64,000 nucleotides of DNA from NCBI RefSeq assembly GCF_024207115.1, contig NZ_CP100128.1, positions 1,984,001 through 2,048,000 of the forward strand. Reading direction: 5' to 3'. The notes under the pieces were generated by a model. That model was not told the origin of the DNA. It ran no database searches and saw nothing but the letters and a program-made list of their open reading frames with translations. The stretch comes from Chromobacterium sp. IIBBL 290-4 (GTDB lineage: Bacteria; Pseudomonadota; Gammaproteobacteria; Burkholderiales; Chromobacteriaceae). Position 1 is the first letter of the stretch; each line of letters begins with the position of its first letter. A program made the translations under genes and the position numbers. Positions 25,292 through 34,672 of the stretch are shown here, one piece after another.

Positions 25292-26602
25292 TTGAAAACA
25301 GCGGTACGCGGCGATGTGCTGACCTTCCGGGGCAATCCCTTCCGGCAGGCCGAGCAGGATAGCCTGGTGTTCCAGCGCGACGCGCTGGTGGTGATGGAAA
25401 ATGGCCGCATCGCGGCATGCGGGCCGGCGGCTGAGCTATTGGCCACGCTGACGCCGGATGTGGCTTTGACGCACTATCCCGACCATCTGATCCTGCCGGG
25501 CTTCATCGATTGCCACGTCCATTATCCGCAAACCGAGATGATGGCCGCCTTCGGCGAGCAGCTGCTGGACTGGCTGCATCATTACACCTTCGTCACCGAG
25601 CAGGGCTTCGCCGACGAGCTGCATGCGCGCGAAGTGGCCCAGGTCTTCTTGTCCGAGCAGCTGCGCAACGGCGTCACCACCGGCTGCGTGTTTGGCACGG
25701 TGCACCCGGCCTCGGTGGAAATGCTGTTCCAGGAAGCGGCGCGCATCAATTTGCGCATTCTGGCCGGCAAGGTGTGCATGGATCGCCATGCGCCGGACGC
25801 CTTGCTGGATACGCCGCTGACCGCTTACGAGGATTCGCGCGCGCTGATCGAGCGCTGGCATGGCCAGGGCCGCGCCGAATACGTCATCACCCCGCGCTTC
25901 GCTCCCACCTCCAGCCATGGCCAATTGGAAATGCTGGGGGCGCTGGCGGCGGAGTTTCCCGATGTCGCCATCCAGTCGCATATTTCGGAAAACCTAGACG
26001 AGATCGCCTGGGTCAAGCAGCTGTTCCCCGGTTGCCGCGACTACGCCAGCGTCTATCAGCGCTACGGGCTGCTGCGGCCGCGCGCCATCTATGGCCATGG
26101 CATCCATCTGTCCGGTGAGGAGCTGGATGCCTTCCGCGACAGCGGCGCCTCGCTGGCGCATTGCCCGACTTCCAATTTCTTCCTCGGCTCCGGCAGCCTG
26201 AACCTGCGCCCTTGCGTGGAGAGCGCGCGCCCGATTCCGCTCGGCCTCGGCACCGATCTGGGCGCCGGCACCAGCTTCTCCATGCTGCAGACGATGAATG
26301 CGGCCTATATGGCGGCGCAGAGCCACGGCAAGCCGCTGTCCGCCGTTCAGGCTTTCTATCTGGCCACCCGCGGCGGGGCCGAAGCGCTGGGCATCGCCGA
26401 CAAGGTCGGCAGCATCGCGCCGGGCATGGAGGCCGATCTGGCGGTGCTCAATCTGCGCTCCACGCCGCTGCTGGATTTCCGCATGCGCTATGCCCGCGAC
26501 CTCTCCGAAGCCCTGTTCATCCAGATGATGCTGGGCGACGACCGTGCGGTGGCGGCGACGTATGTCAGTGGATCAAAGGCGTATCAACGACTACTGGTTT
26601 GA
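25292..26602 (+). CDS. guaD: Guanine deaminase
   Basis: This 436-residue zinc amidohydrolase converts guanine to xanthine, the entry to purine catabolism. LPGFIDCHVHYPQTEMM carries zinc ligands H75 and H77; LDWLHHYTFVTEQGF, HISENLDEIAWV, YGHGIHLSGEEL and LGTDLGAGTSFSMLQTMN are guanine-deaminase blocks. The start is TTG at 25292, preceded by GGGAGCAGAG. It stands alone behind the probable MarR operator and ends at its own terminator, so it is a single-gene unit. Confidence 0.93.
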   Translation: MKTAVRGDVLTFRGNPFRQAEQDSLVFQRDALVVMENGRIAACGPAAELLATLTPDVALTHYPDHLILPGFIDCHVHYPQTEMMAAFGEQLLDWLHHYTFVTEQGFADELHAREVAQVFLSEQLRNGVTTGCVFGTVHPASVEMLFQEAARINLRILAGKVCMDRHAPDALLDTPLTAYEDSRALIERWHGQGRAEYVITPRFAPTSSHGQLEMLGALAAEFPDVAIQSHISENLDEIAWVKQLFPGCRDYASVYQRYGLLRPRAIYGHGIHLSGEELDAFRDSGASLAHCPTSNFFLGSGSLNLRPCVESARPIPLGLGTDLGAGTSFSMLQTMNAAYMAAQSHGKPLSAVQAFYLATRGGAEALGIADKVGSIAPGMEADLAVLNLRSTPLLDFRMRYARDLSEALFIQMMLGDDRAVAATYVSGSKAYQRLLV

Positions 26603-26669
26603 ATGTTTTGAAAATATGGCTGCTTATCCCGTTTTCTGTCGAGGGGGTGGGCTGTTGTCTGATAACAAG

Positions 26670-26696
26670 GGGATGGCATGGAGCCATCCCTTTTTT
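26670..26696 (+). terminator. Rho-independent terminator of guaD
   Basis: GGGATGGC, loop ATGGA, GCCATCCC, then six T. Confidence 0.9.
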
Positions 26697-27075
26697 GTGG
26701 AGAACTTTTGTTTTCAAGGCGGGCTGTGGGTAAGTTTGCTATCCAGTGGTGCTTGGCAGGAATAAGCCACCGCATTGCAGTGGACGGTATTGGGCAATAA
26801 GTAATGACAATAAAGTAAAAAATAGTGTGAAAGTTAAGTTGCAATTCTTGATTCAATGTAAATTGAATTGACTTCAATTTAATAAAATGCTTATTTTATC
26901 TTAAAAATGCAATTTTTAATCATTATTATAGTTATAAGTGAATTATTTATTTATAAATAATAAAATTTTAGTCATGTTAAACCTATGTGCAATTAAGATG
27001 TTGACATAATATTATTCCGAAGATAAATTTTAATGGCATTAAAAGTGCAAATCACTCAAAAAAGGAGAAATAATT
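26697..27075 (+). promoter_or_regulatory. AT-rich island with the promoter of the double-glycine peptide
   Basis: Base composition drops sharply compared with the flanks. At 27001-27006 there is a perfect TTGACA, then 17 bases, then TAAATT at 27024-27029, and AAAGGAGA just before the peptide start codon. Nothing else in the island looks like a gene. Confidence 0.65.
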
Positions 27076-27237
27076 ATGTTTAACAATAAAATTGAACAGC
27101 ATTCTGCTGCTGAAGTTGTCGAGCTGTCTTCCCGTGAACTGGATTTGGTTGAGGGTGGCGTCGATGTTTCTGTGAAGGTTACTGCTGGAAGCGGTGAGAA
27201 GCCGAAAATTGAAGTAACTGCTACTTGGCACTTCTAA
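27076..27237 (+). CDS. 53-residue peptide with canonical double-glycine leader
   Basis: The N-terminal 28 residues end in LSSRELDLVEGG, an exact fit to the LSxxELxxIxGG leader that peptidase-containing ABC transporters cut. The remaining 25-residue core (VDVSVKV ... TATWHF) has no cysteine and alternates polar and apolar residues, suggesting beta-strand. AAAGGAG precedes the ATG by nine bases and a good promoter lies at 27001-27029. Codons are AT-richer than in neighbours. No transporter, modification enzyme or immunity gene adjoins it here, so export and function are unknown: bacteriocin, signal peptide and modified peptide are all possible. Confidence 0.75.
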   Translation: MFNNKIEQHSAAEVVELSSRELDLVEGGVDVSVKVTAGSGEKPKIEVTATWHF

Positions 27238-27315
27238 GCAAGATATTTGTGCTGCTCCGTCTTCAGTGGTGGCCGCGTAACGGACTCTAGCGGAAGGTTT
27301 GGGCGGCAAGGCCGA

Positions 27316-27355
27316 AAAAGGCGGCTGGCAATCATTGTCAGCCGCTTTTTGCTTT
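27316..27355. terminator. Terminator after the double-glycine peptide gene
   Basis: GCGGCTG and CAAT pair with ATTG and CAGCCGC, with single G and T mismatches between the blocks; a TTTTTGCTTTT run follows. The convergent AhpD-like gene ends 14 bases further on. Confidence 0.75.
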
Positions 27356-27369
27356 TGCGGCGAGTGGGC

Positions 27370-27798
27370 TTACTGCCTCACCGCCACCGCAATGCGGGTG
27401 AAGGCGTTCATCAAGGCGATGGCCAGCGTCAGGTCGGAGATTTCCGCGTCGCTGAAGTGCTCGCGCAGGCTTTGATACAGGCTGTCCGGCGCGCGGCTTT
27501 CGCCGATGCGGGTCACCGCTTCGGTCCAGGCCAGCGCGGCTCTTTCCCGCGGGGTGAACAGCTTTTCTTCCGCCACATCCCATCCAGCCAGCGCATCCAG
27601 TTTTTCCTGGCTTTCGCCCTTGCGGCGCAGCGCATGGCTGTGCAATTTCAGGCAGAACACGCAGCCGTTGAGCTGGGCGATCCTCAAATAAGCCAATTCG
27701 ATCAAAGGCAGGCCCAGCGGGCTTTCCGCCAGCGCGTTCTTGCAGGCCAGCAGGCCCTGGTAAGCCTTGGGCGACAGTTGGGTGTAATCCACTCTCAT
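27370..27798 (-). CDS. AhpD-like carboxymuconolactone decarboxylase family protein
   Basis: This 142-residue protein has the redox CxxC and histidine of AhpD-like members in NGCVFCLKLHSHALRRKGE and the RERAALAWTEAVTRI helix. Such proteins are small peroxidase or reductase subunits. The open frame runs 119 residues further upstream, but ATG 27798 has AAAGGAG ahead of it and overlaps the DUF2798 stop as ATGA. It is transcribed with that gene and divergent from a LysR regulator, which probably controls both. The substrate is not known. Confidence 0.87.
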   Translation of the reverse strand: MRVDYTQLSPKAYQGLLACKNALAESPLGLPLIELAYLRIAQLNGCVFCLKLHSHALRRKGESQEKLDALAGWDVAEEKLFTPRERAALAWTEAVTRIGESRAPDSLYQSLREHFSDAEISDLTLAIALMNAFTRIAVAVRQ

Positions 27799-28073
27799 GA
27801 TCTTGCTCCTTTGGTGTTGAGGGCCGGCGTGTCGCCGGCGGATGAGTCGAAGCGCGCCAGCAGCGCCCGCGTCAGTCGCTGCAGCGACGGGGCCAGCAAC
27901 AATACCGACGCCAGGGCCAGCGGCCAGGCCAGGCCGAAGGCGCGCAGCCACAGCGAGGCGAAGTCGGCATGCAGGCCGTGATTCAGCGCGGTGAACCAGG
28001 CCGTCATGATCAAGGACATCGCCGCCGACATCAGCGACGAGAACAGCAGGCGTTGGCGAAGGGCGGGGGACAT
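27795..28073 (-). CDS. DUF2798-type small membrane protein
   Basis: This 92-residue protein has two hydrophobic helices (about residues 9-31 and 43-63) in the arrangement of DUF2798 proteins, which occur beside LysR regulators in proteobacteria. The function of the family is unknown. It overlaps the AhpD-like gene by four bases and lies 99 bases from the divergent LysR start. Confidence 0.78.
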   Translation of the reverse strand: MSPALRQRLLFSSLMSAAMSLIMTAWFTALNHGLHADFASLWLRAFGLAWPLALASVLLLAPSLQRLTRALLARFDSSAGDTPALNTKGARS

Positions 28074-28172
28074 AGGGCGCGCTCCATTCAGGTTTCGACG
28101 AGTGGAGTCTAGTCAAAATCGAATTGCGAAAATAGAATGAAAAAATCAATTTCAAATTTCATTTTTGCAATC

Positions 28173-29066
28173 ATGCTGGATGATCTGGAACTATTTGTGG
28201 CGATTGTCGATGCCGGCAGCCTGAATGCCGCGGCCAAGCGGCTGGGCATGCCGGCCCCGACTCTGACCCGCCGGCTGCAGGCCTTGGAGGCCAGACTGGG
28301 CTGCAAGCTGCTGAGCCGCAGCGCGCGGCGGATGGCGCCGAGCAATGAGGGCTGGCAATACTACGAGCGCTGCAAGCCTTTGCTGACGGCTTTGCGGCAG
28401 GAGACGGCGGCCCTGGATGGCGCGCTGAACCGGGTGGAGGGCGTGGTGAGGCTGTTGGCGCCCTTGAGCATGGCCAATGACATGCTGGTGCCGGTGTGGT
28501 CGCGCTTGCTGCGCGATCATCCGCAGCTCAGGCTGGAGTTGAAGCTGAACAACAGCCTGGATGATTTATACAGCGGCATGGCCGATCTGGCCTTGCGGGT
28601 GGGCGAGCAGTCGGATGCCTCGCTGCGGCAGCGCAGGCTGGGCGCGGTGCGCACCATCCTGGTGGCGTCGCCCGCTTATGCGGCTGCGCATGCCATGCCG
28701 GGAACGCCGCAGGAGCTGGCTGCGCACAAGCTATTGCTGGCCGAGCCGTTCGAGCGCTGGAAGCTTAGGCATAGGGAGAGCGGAGAAGAGGCGGTTTGGC
28801 CTGTCGAACCGGCGGTGCGGACCAACGATATGCTGCTGACGCGCCGCCTGGCCGAGGAAGGCGCGGGCATCGCGGTCAGTCCGCTCAGCATTTGCCATCG
28901 GCAATTGGCGGATGGCCGCTTGGTCCGGGTGTTGGGCGAATGGGAAATCGCCACCCGGCCGGTTTACGCGGTGTGGCCGGAGCGGCGCGTGTTGCCGGCG
29001 AGGGTGAGGATGGTGCTGGATGCGCTGCTGGAGTTTGCGGCCGACCTGCCGCAGTTGCAGGGCTGA
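28173..29066 (+). CDS. LysR-family transcriptional regulator
   Basis: This 297-residue protein starts MLDDLELFVAIVDAGSLNAA, the usual LysR helix-turn-helix (residues 1-60), with a substrate-binding-like effector domain after about residue 88. It falls in the CrgA/AaeR-like group by its LRVGEQSDASLRQRRLG stretch. ATG 28173 is chosen to match family starts; an in-frame ATG at 28137 would add twelve residues. It probably regulates the divergent DUF2798/AhpD-like pair; the ligand is unknown. Confidence 0.87.
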   Translation: MLDDLELFVAIVDAGSLNAAAKRLGMPAPTLTRRLQALEARLGCKLLSRSARRMAPSNEGWQYYERCKPLLTALRQETAALDGALNRVEGVVRLLAPLSMANDMLVPVWSRLLRDHPQLRLELKLNNSLDDLYSGMADLALRVGEQSDASLRQRRLGAVRTILVASPAYAAAHAMPGTPQELAAHKLLLAEPFERWKLRHRESGEEAVWPVEPAVRTNDMLLTRRLAEEGAGIAVSPLSICHRQLADGRLVRVLGEWEIATRPVYAVWPERRVLPARVRMVLDALLEFAADLPQLQG

Positions 29067-29099
29067 CGCCTCTGGCTCGCCGGCTTGGCGGCCAAGCGC

Positions 29100-29618
29100 T
29101 TACTTTCCGCCGCGCGCCGGCTTGGGCAGCAGCAGCAGGCGGGTGCCGGCCAGCCTGTCGTGCAGGTGGCGGCGGTCTTTATCGTAGAAGCGGGACAGGA
29201 AGGGCACCAGCCACCACAGCAGCGCCAGCCACTTCAGGGCTGGGTGGTCGCCGTAGCTGCGCTGCCAGCCCAGGTAGGAGATCACTGGCAGGCCGACAAA
29301 CAGCATGGCGGCGATGGCGTAGCGCATCAGCGCCTGCGGCCAGCCCAGCAATTGGCCGTCGGCGCGCACCAGCCGGATATGCCAGGTTTTCATCGCCGCG
29401 GTCTGGCCGCTGCGGGTCCAGCAATAGCCGAAATAGGCGAACAGCACGCCGGCGACGGCTAACTGGATCAGGCTGTGCAGCAGCCAGGAGTCCTGGCCCA
29501 GCATCAGTTGCAAAGGCGTGAGCACGGCGCTGCTGATCAGCATCATGGCGACGATGAGCAGCGATTCGTAAAACAGGCTGGCCAGGCAGCGCGCCAGGCT
29601 GGGCGGGGTATCGGTCAT
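29100..29618 (-). CDS. RDD-family membrane protein
   Basis: This 172-residue protein has three or four hydrophobic segments and the RDD-family motifs: RCLASLFYESLLIVA at the start, GQTAAMKTWHIRLV in the middle and KDRRHLHDRLAGTRLL at the end. The exact role of RDD proteins is unsettled. ATG 29618 overlaps the DUF3106 stop as ATGA, although the frame stays open further upstream. It is the last gene of the sigma factor operon, an order I recall as common in beta-proteobacteria. Confidence 0.85.
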   Translation of the reverse strand: MTDTPPSLARCLASLFYESLLIVAMMLISSAVLTPLQLMLGQDSWLLHSLIQLAVAGVLFAYFGYCWTRSGQTAAMKTWHIRLVRADGQLLGWPQALMRYAIAAMLFVGLPVISYLGWQRSYGDHPALKWLALLWWLVPFLSRFYDKDRRHLHDRLAGTRLLLLPKPARGGK

Positions 29619-30001
29619 TGGGCGGAAGAGGCGTTTTGTTGGCGCAGGCGTTGGATCACCTGCTGGCGTTGATCCGGCGGCAGCTTTTGCAGCTTGTCCC
29701 AGTTGCCGCGGATTTCGTGGCGTTGCTGCGGGGTCAGTTCGGACCAGGCTTTGAGGTTTTGCTGCACGCGCTGTTTTTGCTCGGCCGGCAGCGCGCGGTA
29801 ACGCGGCACGATGTCCAGCAGGTGTTGTTTTTTCTCGGCGGAATAGCGGTTCCATTCGCCCGCCAACGGCGCCAGCACTTGCTGTTGTTCTACGCCGAGT
29901 TGTTCCCAGCGCGGGTCGCTGGGCGGGGATGCCTGGCTGGCGGGAGAGCACAGGCCGGCCAGCAGGGCCGCCGCAGCGAACAAGCGCGGGAAGCTAGTCA
30001 T
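29615..30001 (-). CDS. DUF3106 periplasmic protein
   Basis: This 128-residue protein has a signal peptide (about residues 1-24, ending SQAS) and then helical, glutamine- and arginine-rich repeats of the form W..L.P.Q...L...W: DPRWEQLGVEQQQVLAPL, EWNRYSAEKKQHLL, AWSELTPQQRHEIRGNW. This matches DUF3106, reminiscent of Spy/CpxP-like envelope proteins. It overlaps the DUF3619 gene by eight bases. It may act in envelope stress under the sigma factor encoded upstream. Confidence 0.85.
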   Translation of the reverse strand: MTSFPRLFAAAALLAGLCSPASQASPPSDPRWEQLGVEQQQVLAPLAGEWNRYSAEKKQHLLDIVPRYRALPAEQKQRVQQNLKAWSELTPQQRHEIRGNWDKLQKLPPDQRQQVIQRLRQQNASSAQ

Positions 30002-30374
30002 GCATCCCCCGGCTGAAATGCGGCTCCAGCAGGGCGTTGAGCGGGATGTCCTGCGACAGCACGGCCGCGTCGACGACATCGGTTTCCAGCAAAAAGCCTT
30101 CCAGCAGCAGCATGCCGGCGCCGGTGGCCAGCGCGAAACCCAGCGCGGCGCCGCCGCGGCGCAGCAACAGCGTGTGGCGCTGCACCCATAACGACACTTT
30201 TTCCTTCAGGCGCATCGGCTGCTGGACGCGCTCGTCGAAGCGCTCCATCGCGGCCATGCGGGCCTGGCGCAGCTTGGCTTGTTGCGTCGGCGTGGGATCG
30301 GTGTTGCGGGTGTCGAGAATGCGGGTGATATGGGACGGCAGATGGTCGCCCTGGCTATCGTGGGGGTGTTTCAT
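29994..30374 (-). CDS. DUF3619 membrane protein, probable anti-sigma partner
   Basis: This 126-residue protein has a basic, helical N-terminal half (HITRILDTRNTDPTPTQQAKL) and one membrane helix (about residues 75-95). It matches DUF3619. Its start overlaps the sigma factor stop by four bases, and a single-helix protein in this place often restrains the sigma factor. That role is inferred from position. The open frame continues upstream antisense-free, but ATG 30374 starts the conserved part. Confidence 0.8.
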   Translation of the reverse strand: MKHPHDSQGDHLPSHITRILDTRNTDPTPTQQAKLRQARMAAMERFDERVQQPMRLKEKVSLWVQRHTLLLRRGGAALGFALATGAGMLLLEGFLLETDVVDAAVLSQDIPLNALLEPHFSRGMHD

Positions 30375-30937
30375 AGCAATACTCCCTTCTGCGCGAGAAT
30401 GGCGGCAAGGGTGTGGTTGGCGCGCGAACAGTGGGTCTTCACGCTGCCTTCCGAGCAGCCCATCACCAGGGCGGTCTCGGCGACATCCAGTCCTTCCCAA
30501 TAACGCAGCAGAAAAGCCTCGCGTTGACGAGCTGGCAGGAGCTGCAGCGAGGCGTCTATCATCTCGGCCACTTCCTTGCGCTGATACCACTTTTCCGGAT
30601 TGGTGTGCGCCTCGTCGGCGGCGACGTCCAGCGTCTCCAGCGGGTCGAGGGTGTCGTCTTCGGCGTGAGTGGGGATCAGCGAGGACAGCAGGGTGCTGAC
30701 AAAGCTGCGCACCTTGCTGCGGCGATAGTGATCGCGGATCGTGTTCTGCAGGATGCGCTGGAAGATCAGCGGCAGCTCTTCCGCCGGCGCGTGAGCGTAG
30801 CGGTCGGCCAGTTTCATCATCGAATCCTGCACGATGTCCAGCGCATTGTCTTCCTGACGCACCGCGTATAGCGCCTGTTTGAAGGCGCGCTTCTCCACCG
30901 ACTCGAGGAAGTCGGCCATTTCTTTGCGGCTTGCCAT
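30371..30937 (-). CDS. ECF-type RNA polymerase sigma factor
   Basis: This 188-residue sigma-70 family protein has region 2 (about residues 10-80, DNALDIVQDSMMKLAD and LPLIFQRILQNTIRDHYRR) and region 4 (about 125-180, LPARQREAFLLRYWEGLDVAETA and GCSEGSVKTHCSRA). A 45-residue linker joins them. It heads the operon sigma-DUF3619-DUF3106-RDD, divergent from ilvI, an order I know from beta-proteobacteria. Promoters it recognises and the inducing signal are not evident. Confidence 0.9.
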   Translation of the reverse strand: MASRKEMADFLESVEKRAFKQALYAVRQEDNALDIVQDSMMKLADRYAHAPAEELPLIFQRILQNTIRDHYRRSKVRSFVSTLLSSLIPTHAEDDTLDPLETLDVAADEAHTNPEKWYQRKEVAEMIDASLQLLPARQREAFLLRYWEGLDVAETALVMGCSEGSVKTHCSRANHTLAAILAQKGVLL

Positions 30938-31074
30938 CTGTGCGTTTCAAGTTGATGCCAACCAATGATGGTAGCAGAGCAGAAATCTCTAGGCTAGTCC
31001 GTTTTTTTTGCCTGAAATAACCGTGGTTTAGCGTTATTTTGCACCTGCACAAAATCACTTGACCATGGTTTGAG

Positions 31075-31087
31075 CCTTAGGCTAAGG
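31075..31087. promoter_or_regulatory. Palindrome CCTTAG-G-CTAAGG upstream of ilvI
   Basis: A perfect 6-bp-arm palindrome lies 44 bases before the ilvI start, in the divergent region between the sigma factor and ilvI. TTGACC at 31059-31064 could be a -35 box. It may be an operator. Confidence 0.35.
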
Positions 31088-31131
31088 TCTTTGAGCAAAC
31101 GGGATGAAATCAACTAAGAAATAGAGGCGAT

Positions 31132-32898
31132 ATGCAGATATCGGGCGCCGAAATACTGGTCCGCTGCCTGCAGGAAGAGGGAGTCGAATTTGTTTTCGGC
31201 TACCCGGGCGGCGCGGTATTGGAAATTTACGATGCCATCTTCCGGCAAGACAAGTTCAAGCACGTGCTGGTGCGTCACGAGCAGGCGGCCGTGCACGCCG
31301 CCGACGCCTTCTCGCGTTCCAGCGACAAGGTGGGCGTGGCCTTGGTCACCTCGGGACCGGGCGCGACCAACGCCGTCACCGGCATCGCCACGGCTTATCT
31401 GGACTCCATCCCGCTGGTGGTGATTTCCGGCCAGGTCGCCACGCCTGCCATCGGCCTGGACGCGTTCCAGGAAGTGGACATGGTGGGCATCACCCGGCCG
31501 TGCGTGAAGCACAATTTCCTGGTGAAGGACGTCAACGATCTGGCGGCCACCATCAAGAAGGCTTTCTATATCGCCCAATCAGGCCGTCCCGGCCCGGTGG
31601 TGGTGGATATCCCCAAAGACGTGACGCAGCATCGCGCCGAGTTCCATTACCCGGACAGCGTGCACATCCGCTCTTACGTGCCGGCTACCCGCGGGCACAG
31701 CGGACAGATCAAGAAAGCGGTGAACCTGCTGCTTGAGGCCAAGCGTCCTTTCATTTATGTCGGCGGCGGCGCGGTGCAGGGCCGGGCCGAGGCTGAAGTG
31801 ACCGAGCTGGTGCGCATGCTGGGCGTGCCCTGTACTAATACCTTGATGGGCCTGGGCGCTTATCCGGGTTCGGACAGCCAGTTCCTGGGCATGCCGGGCA
31901 TGCACGGCACTTACGAAGCCAATATGGCGATGCAGCATTGCGATGTGCTGGTGGCGGTGGGCGCGCGCTTCGACGACCGCGTCATCAGCGTGCCATCGCA
32001 CTTCCTCAGCCGGCCGAAGAAGATCATCCACATCGATGTGGATCCGTCCTCGATCTCCAAGCGAGTGAAGGCGGACATTCCCATCGTCGGCGACGTCAAG
32101 CTGGTGCTGCGCGACATGCTGGAGCAGCTCAAGCAGTCCGGCGGCAAGCCGGACGCCGCCGCGCTGGCGCAATGGTGGAAGCAGGTGGAGGCGTGGCGCG
32201 GCCACAACTGTCTGCTCTACACCCCGTCCGATGAGCTGATCAAGCCGCAGGCGGTGGTGCAGACGCTGTATGAAGTCACCGGCGGCCAGGCCATCGTCAC
32301 TTCGGACGTGGGCCAGCACCAGATGTGGGCGGCGCAGTACTACAAGTTCGACCGCCCCAAGCAGTGGCTGAACTCCGGCGGCCTCGGCACCATGGGCTTC
32401 GGCTTGCCGGCGGCCATAGGCGCGCAGCTGGCGAACCCTAATGCGCAGGTGGCTTGCATCACCGGCGAGGGCTCGATCCAGATGAACATCCAGGAGCTGT
32501 CCACCGCCAAGCAATACCACACCCCGGTGAAGGTGCTGGCGCTGAACAACCGCTATCTGGGCATGGTGCGCCAGTGGCAGGAGTTCTTCTACGGCACCCG
32601 CTATTCCGAGTCCTATATGGACGCGCTGCCGGACTTCGTCAAGATCGCCGAGGCCTATGGCCATATCGGCTTCAAGGTGGAGAATCCGTCCGATGTGGAG
32701 CCGGTGTTGCGCGAGGCGTTCAGCGACAAGCTGAAAGAGCGGCTGGTGTTTATCGACTTCCGCACCGATCAGTCGGAAAACGTGTTCCCGATGATCCAGA
32801 ACGGCAAGGGGCTGGATGAGATGGACCTGCCGCCGCATATGCGCGATATCCAGCAGGTGCCCTTCGAGAACAACCGTGACTACGGCAATATGTGCTAA
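31132..32898 (+). CDS. ilvI: Acetolactate synthase large subunit
   Basis: This 588-residue thiamine-diphosphate enzyme condenses pyruvate with pyruvate or 2-oxobutyrate, the first common step to valine, leucine and isoleucine. The N-terminal MQISGAEILVRCLQEEGVE with the catalytic glutamate in VRHEQAAVHAADAFSR, the FAD-binding middle domain and the ThDP motif TGEGSIQMNIQELSTA ... LALNNRYLGMVRQWQ are all present. It is followed by the regulatory subunit and ilvC in one operon. Confidence 0.96.
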   Translation: MQISGAEILVRCLQEEGVEFVFGYPGGAVLEIYDAIFRQDKFKHVLVRHEQAAVHAADAFSRSSDKVGVALVTSGPGATNAVTGIATAYLDSIPLVVISGQVATPAIGLDAFQEVDMVGITRPCVKHNFLVKDVNDLAATIKKAFYIAQSGRPGPVVVDIPKDVTQHRAEFHYPDSVHIRSYVPATRGHSGQIKKAVNLLLEAKRPFIYVGGGAVQGRAEAEVTELVRMLGVPCTNTLMGLGAYPGSDSQFLGMPGMHGTYEANMAMQHCDVLVAVGARFDDRVISVPSHFLSRPKKIIHIDVDPSSISKRVKADIPIVGDVKLVLRDMLEQLKQSGGKPDAAALAQWWKQVEAWRGHNCLLYTPSDELIKPQAVVQTLYEVTGGQAIVTSDVGQHQMWAAQYYKFDRPKQWLNSGGLGTMGFGLPAAIGAQLANPNAQVACITGEGSIQMNIQELSTAKQYHTPVKVLALNNRYLGMVRQWQEFFYGTRYSESYMDALPDFVKIAEAYGHIGFKVENPSDVEPVLREAFSDKLKERLVFIDFRTDQSENVFPMIQNGKGLDEMDLPPHMRDIQQVPFENNRDYGNMC

Positions 32899-32908
32899 GG
32901 CGGCCGGC

Positions 32909-33400
32909 ATGCGACATATTTTATCCATCCTTCTGGAAAACGAAGCGGGCGCCTTGTCCCGCGTGGTGGGGCTGTTTTCGGCCCGCGCCTACAACATCGA
33001 TTCGCTGACAGTGTCCACCACCGAGGACCCGACGCTGTCGCGGATGACCATCGTCACCCACGGTTCCGACGAAGTCATCGAGCAGATCACCAAGCAGCTC
33101 AACAAGCTGATCGAGGTGGTCAAGGTGATAGACCTCAACGAATCCGAGCACATCGAACGCGAGATGATGCTGATCAAGGTCCGCGCCCTGGGCAAGGACC
33201 GCGAGGAGATGAAGCGCATGGCCGACATCTTCCGCGGACGCATCATCGACGTGACGGAAAAGACTTACACCATCGAGCTGACTGGTACGAGCGAAAAGCT
33301 TGGCGCCTTTATCGAGGCGGTGGACCGCGCAGTGATCCTGGAAACGGTCCGTACCGGCGCATCCGGCATTGGTCGAGGCGAGCGGGTTCTGAAAATCTGA
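32909..33400 (+). CDS. ilvH: Acetolactate synthase regulatory subunit
   Basis: This 163-residue protein has an N-terminal ACT domain (MRHILSILLENEAGALSRV, residues 1-75) that binds valine for feedback inhibition, and the C-terminal half typical of the long IlvH form (IIDVTEKTYTIELTGTSEKL). The ATG at 32909 lies ten bases after the ilvI stop. An upstream extension of the frame overlaps ilvI and is not conserved. Confidence 0.95.
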   Translation: MRHILSILLENEAGALSRVVGLFSARAYNIDSLTVSTTEDPTLSRMTIVTHGSDEVIEQITKQLNKLIEVVKVIDLNESEHIEREMMLIKVRALGKDREEMKRMADIFRGRIIDVTEKTYTIELTGTSEKLGAFIEAVDRAVILETVRTGASGIGRGERVLKI

Positions 33401-33421
33401 GCAGGGCAGCAAGTCCCTTAG

Positions 33422-34462
<1,041 letters not shown>

Positions 34463-34486
34463 TCTGACAGTTTAGCTTGATCAGAC

Positions 34487-34516
34487 AAAGCCGGGCATTT
34501 GCCCGGCTTTTTTATT
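34487..34516 (+). terminator. Rho-independent terminator of ilvIHC
   Basis: AAAGCCGGGC, loop ATTT, GCCCGGCTTT and further T. Confidence 0.92.
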
Positions 34517-34529
34517 GATGGCGATAAAG

Positions 34530-34578
34530 ATTATTTAGCTATGAAATGAAATATATTTTTATTTTAAAGCTAAATAAT
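34530..34578. repeat. Inverted repeat in the AT-rich region before the bacteriocin-like gene
   Basis: ATTATTTAGCT (34530-34540) and AGCTAAATAAT (34568-34578) are perfect 11-base inverted copies separated by 27 bases. They lie about 95 bases upstream of the peptide start, in DNA much richer in AT than the flanking genes, and may be an operator or promoter structure. Confidence 0.5.
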
Positions 34579-34672
34579 GAATTATTATTTCATTGTCATT
34601 TAATTTTGTGGGATTATTCACCTACCGAGCGAGATCGGTAAAATTTGAAATCCATTTTGAAGAGGGTATGAA

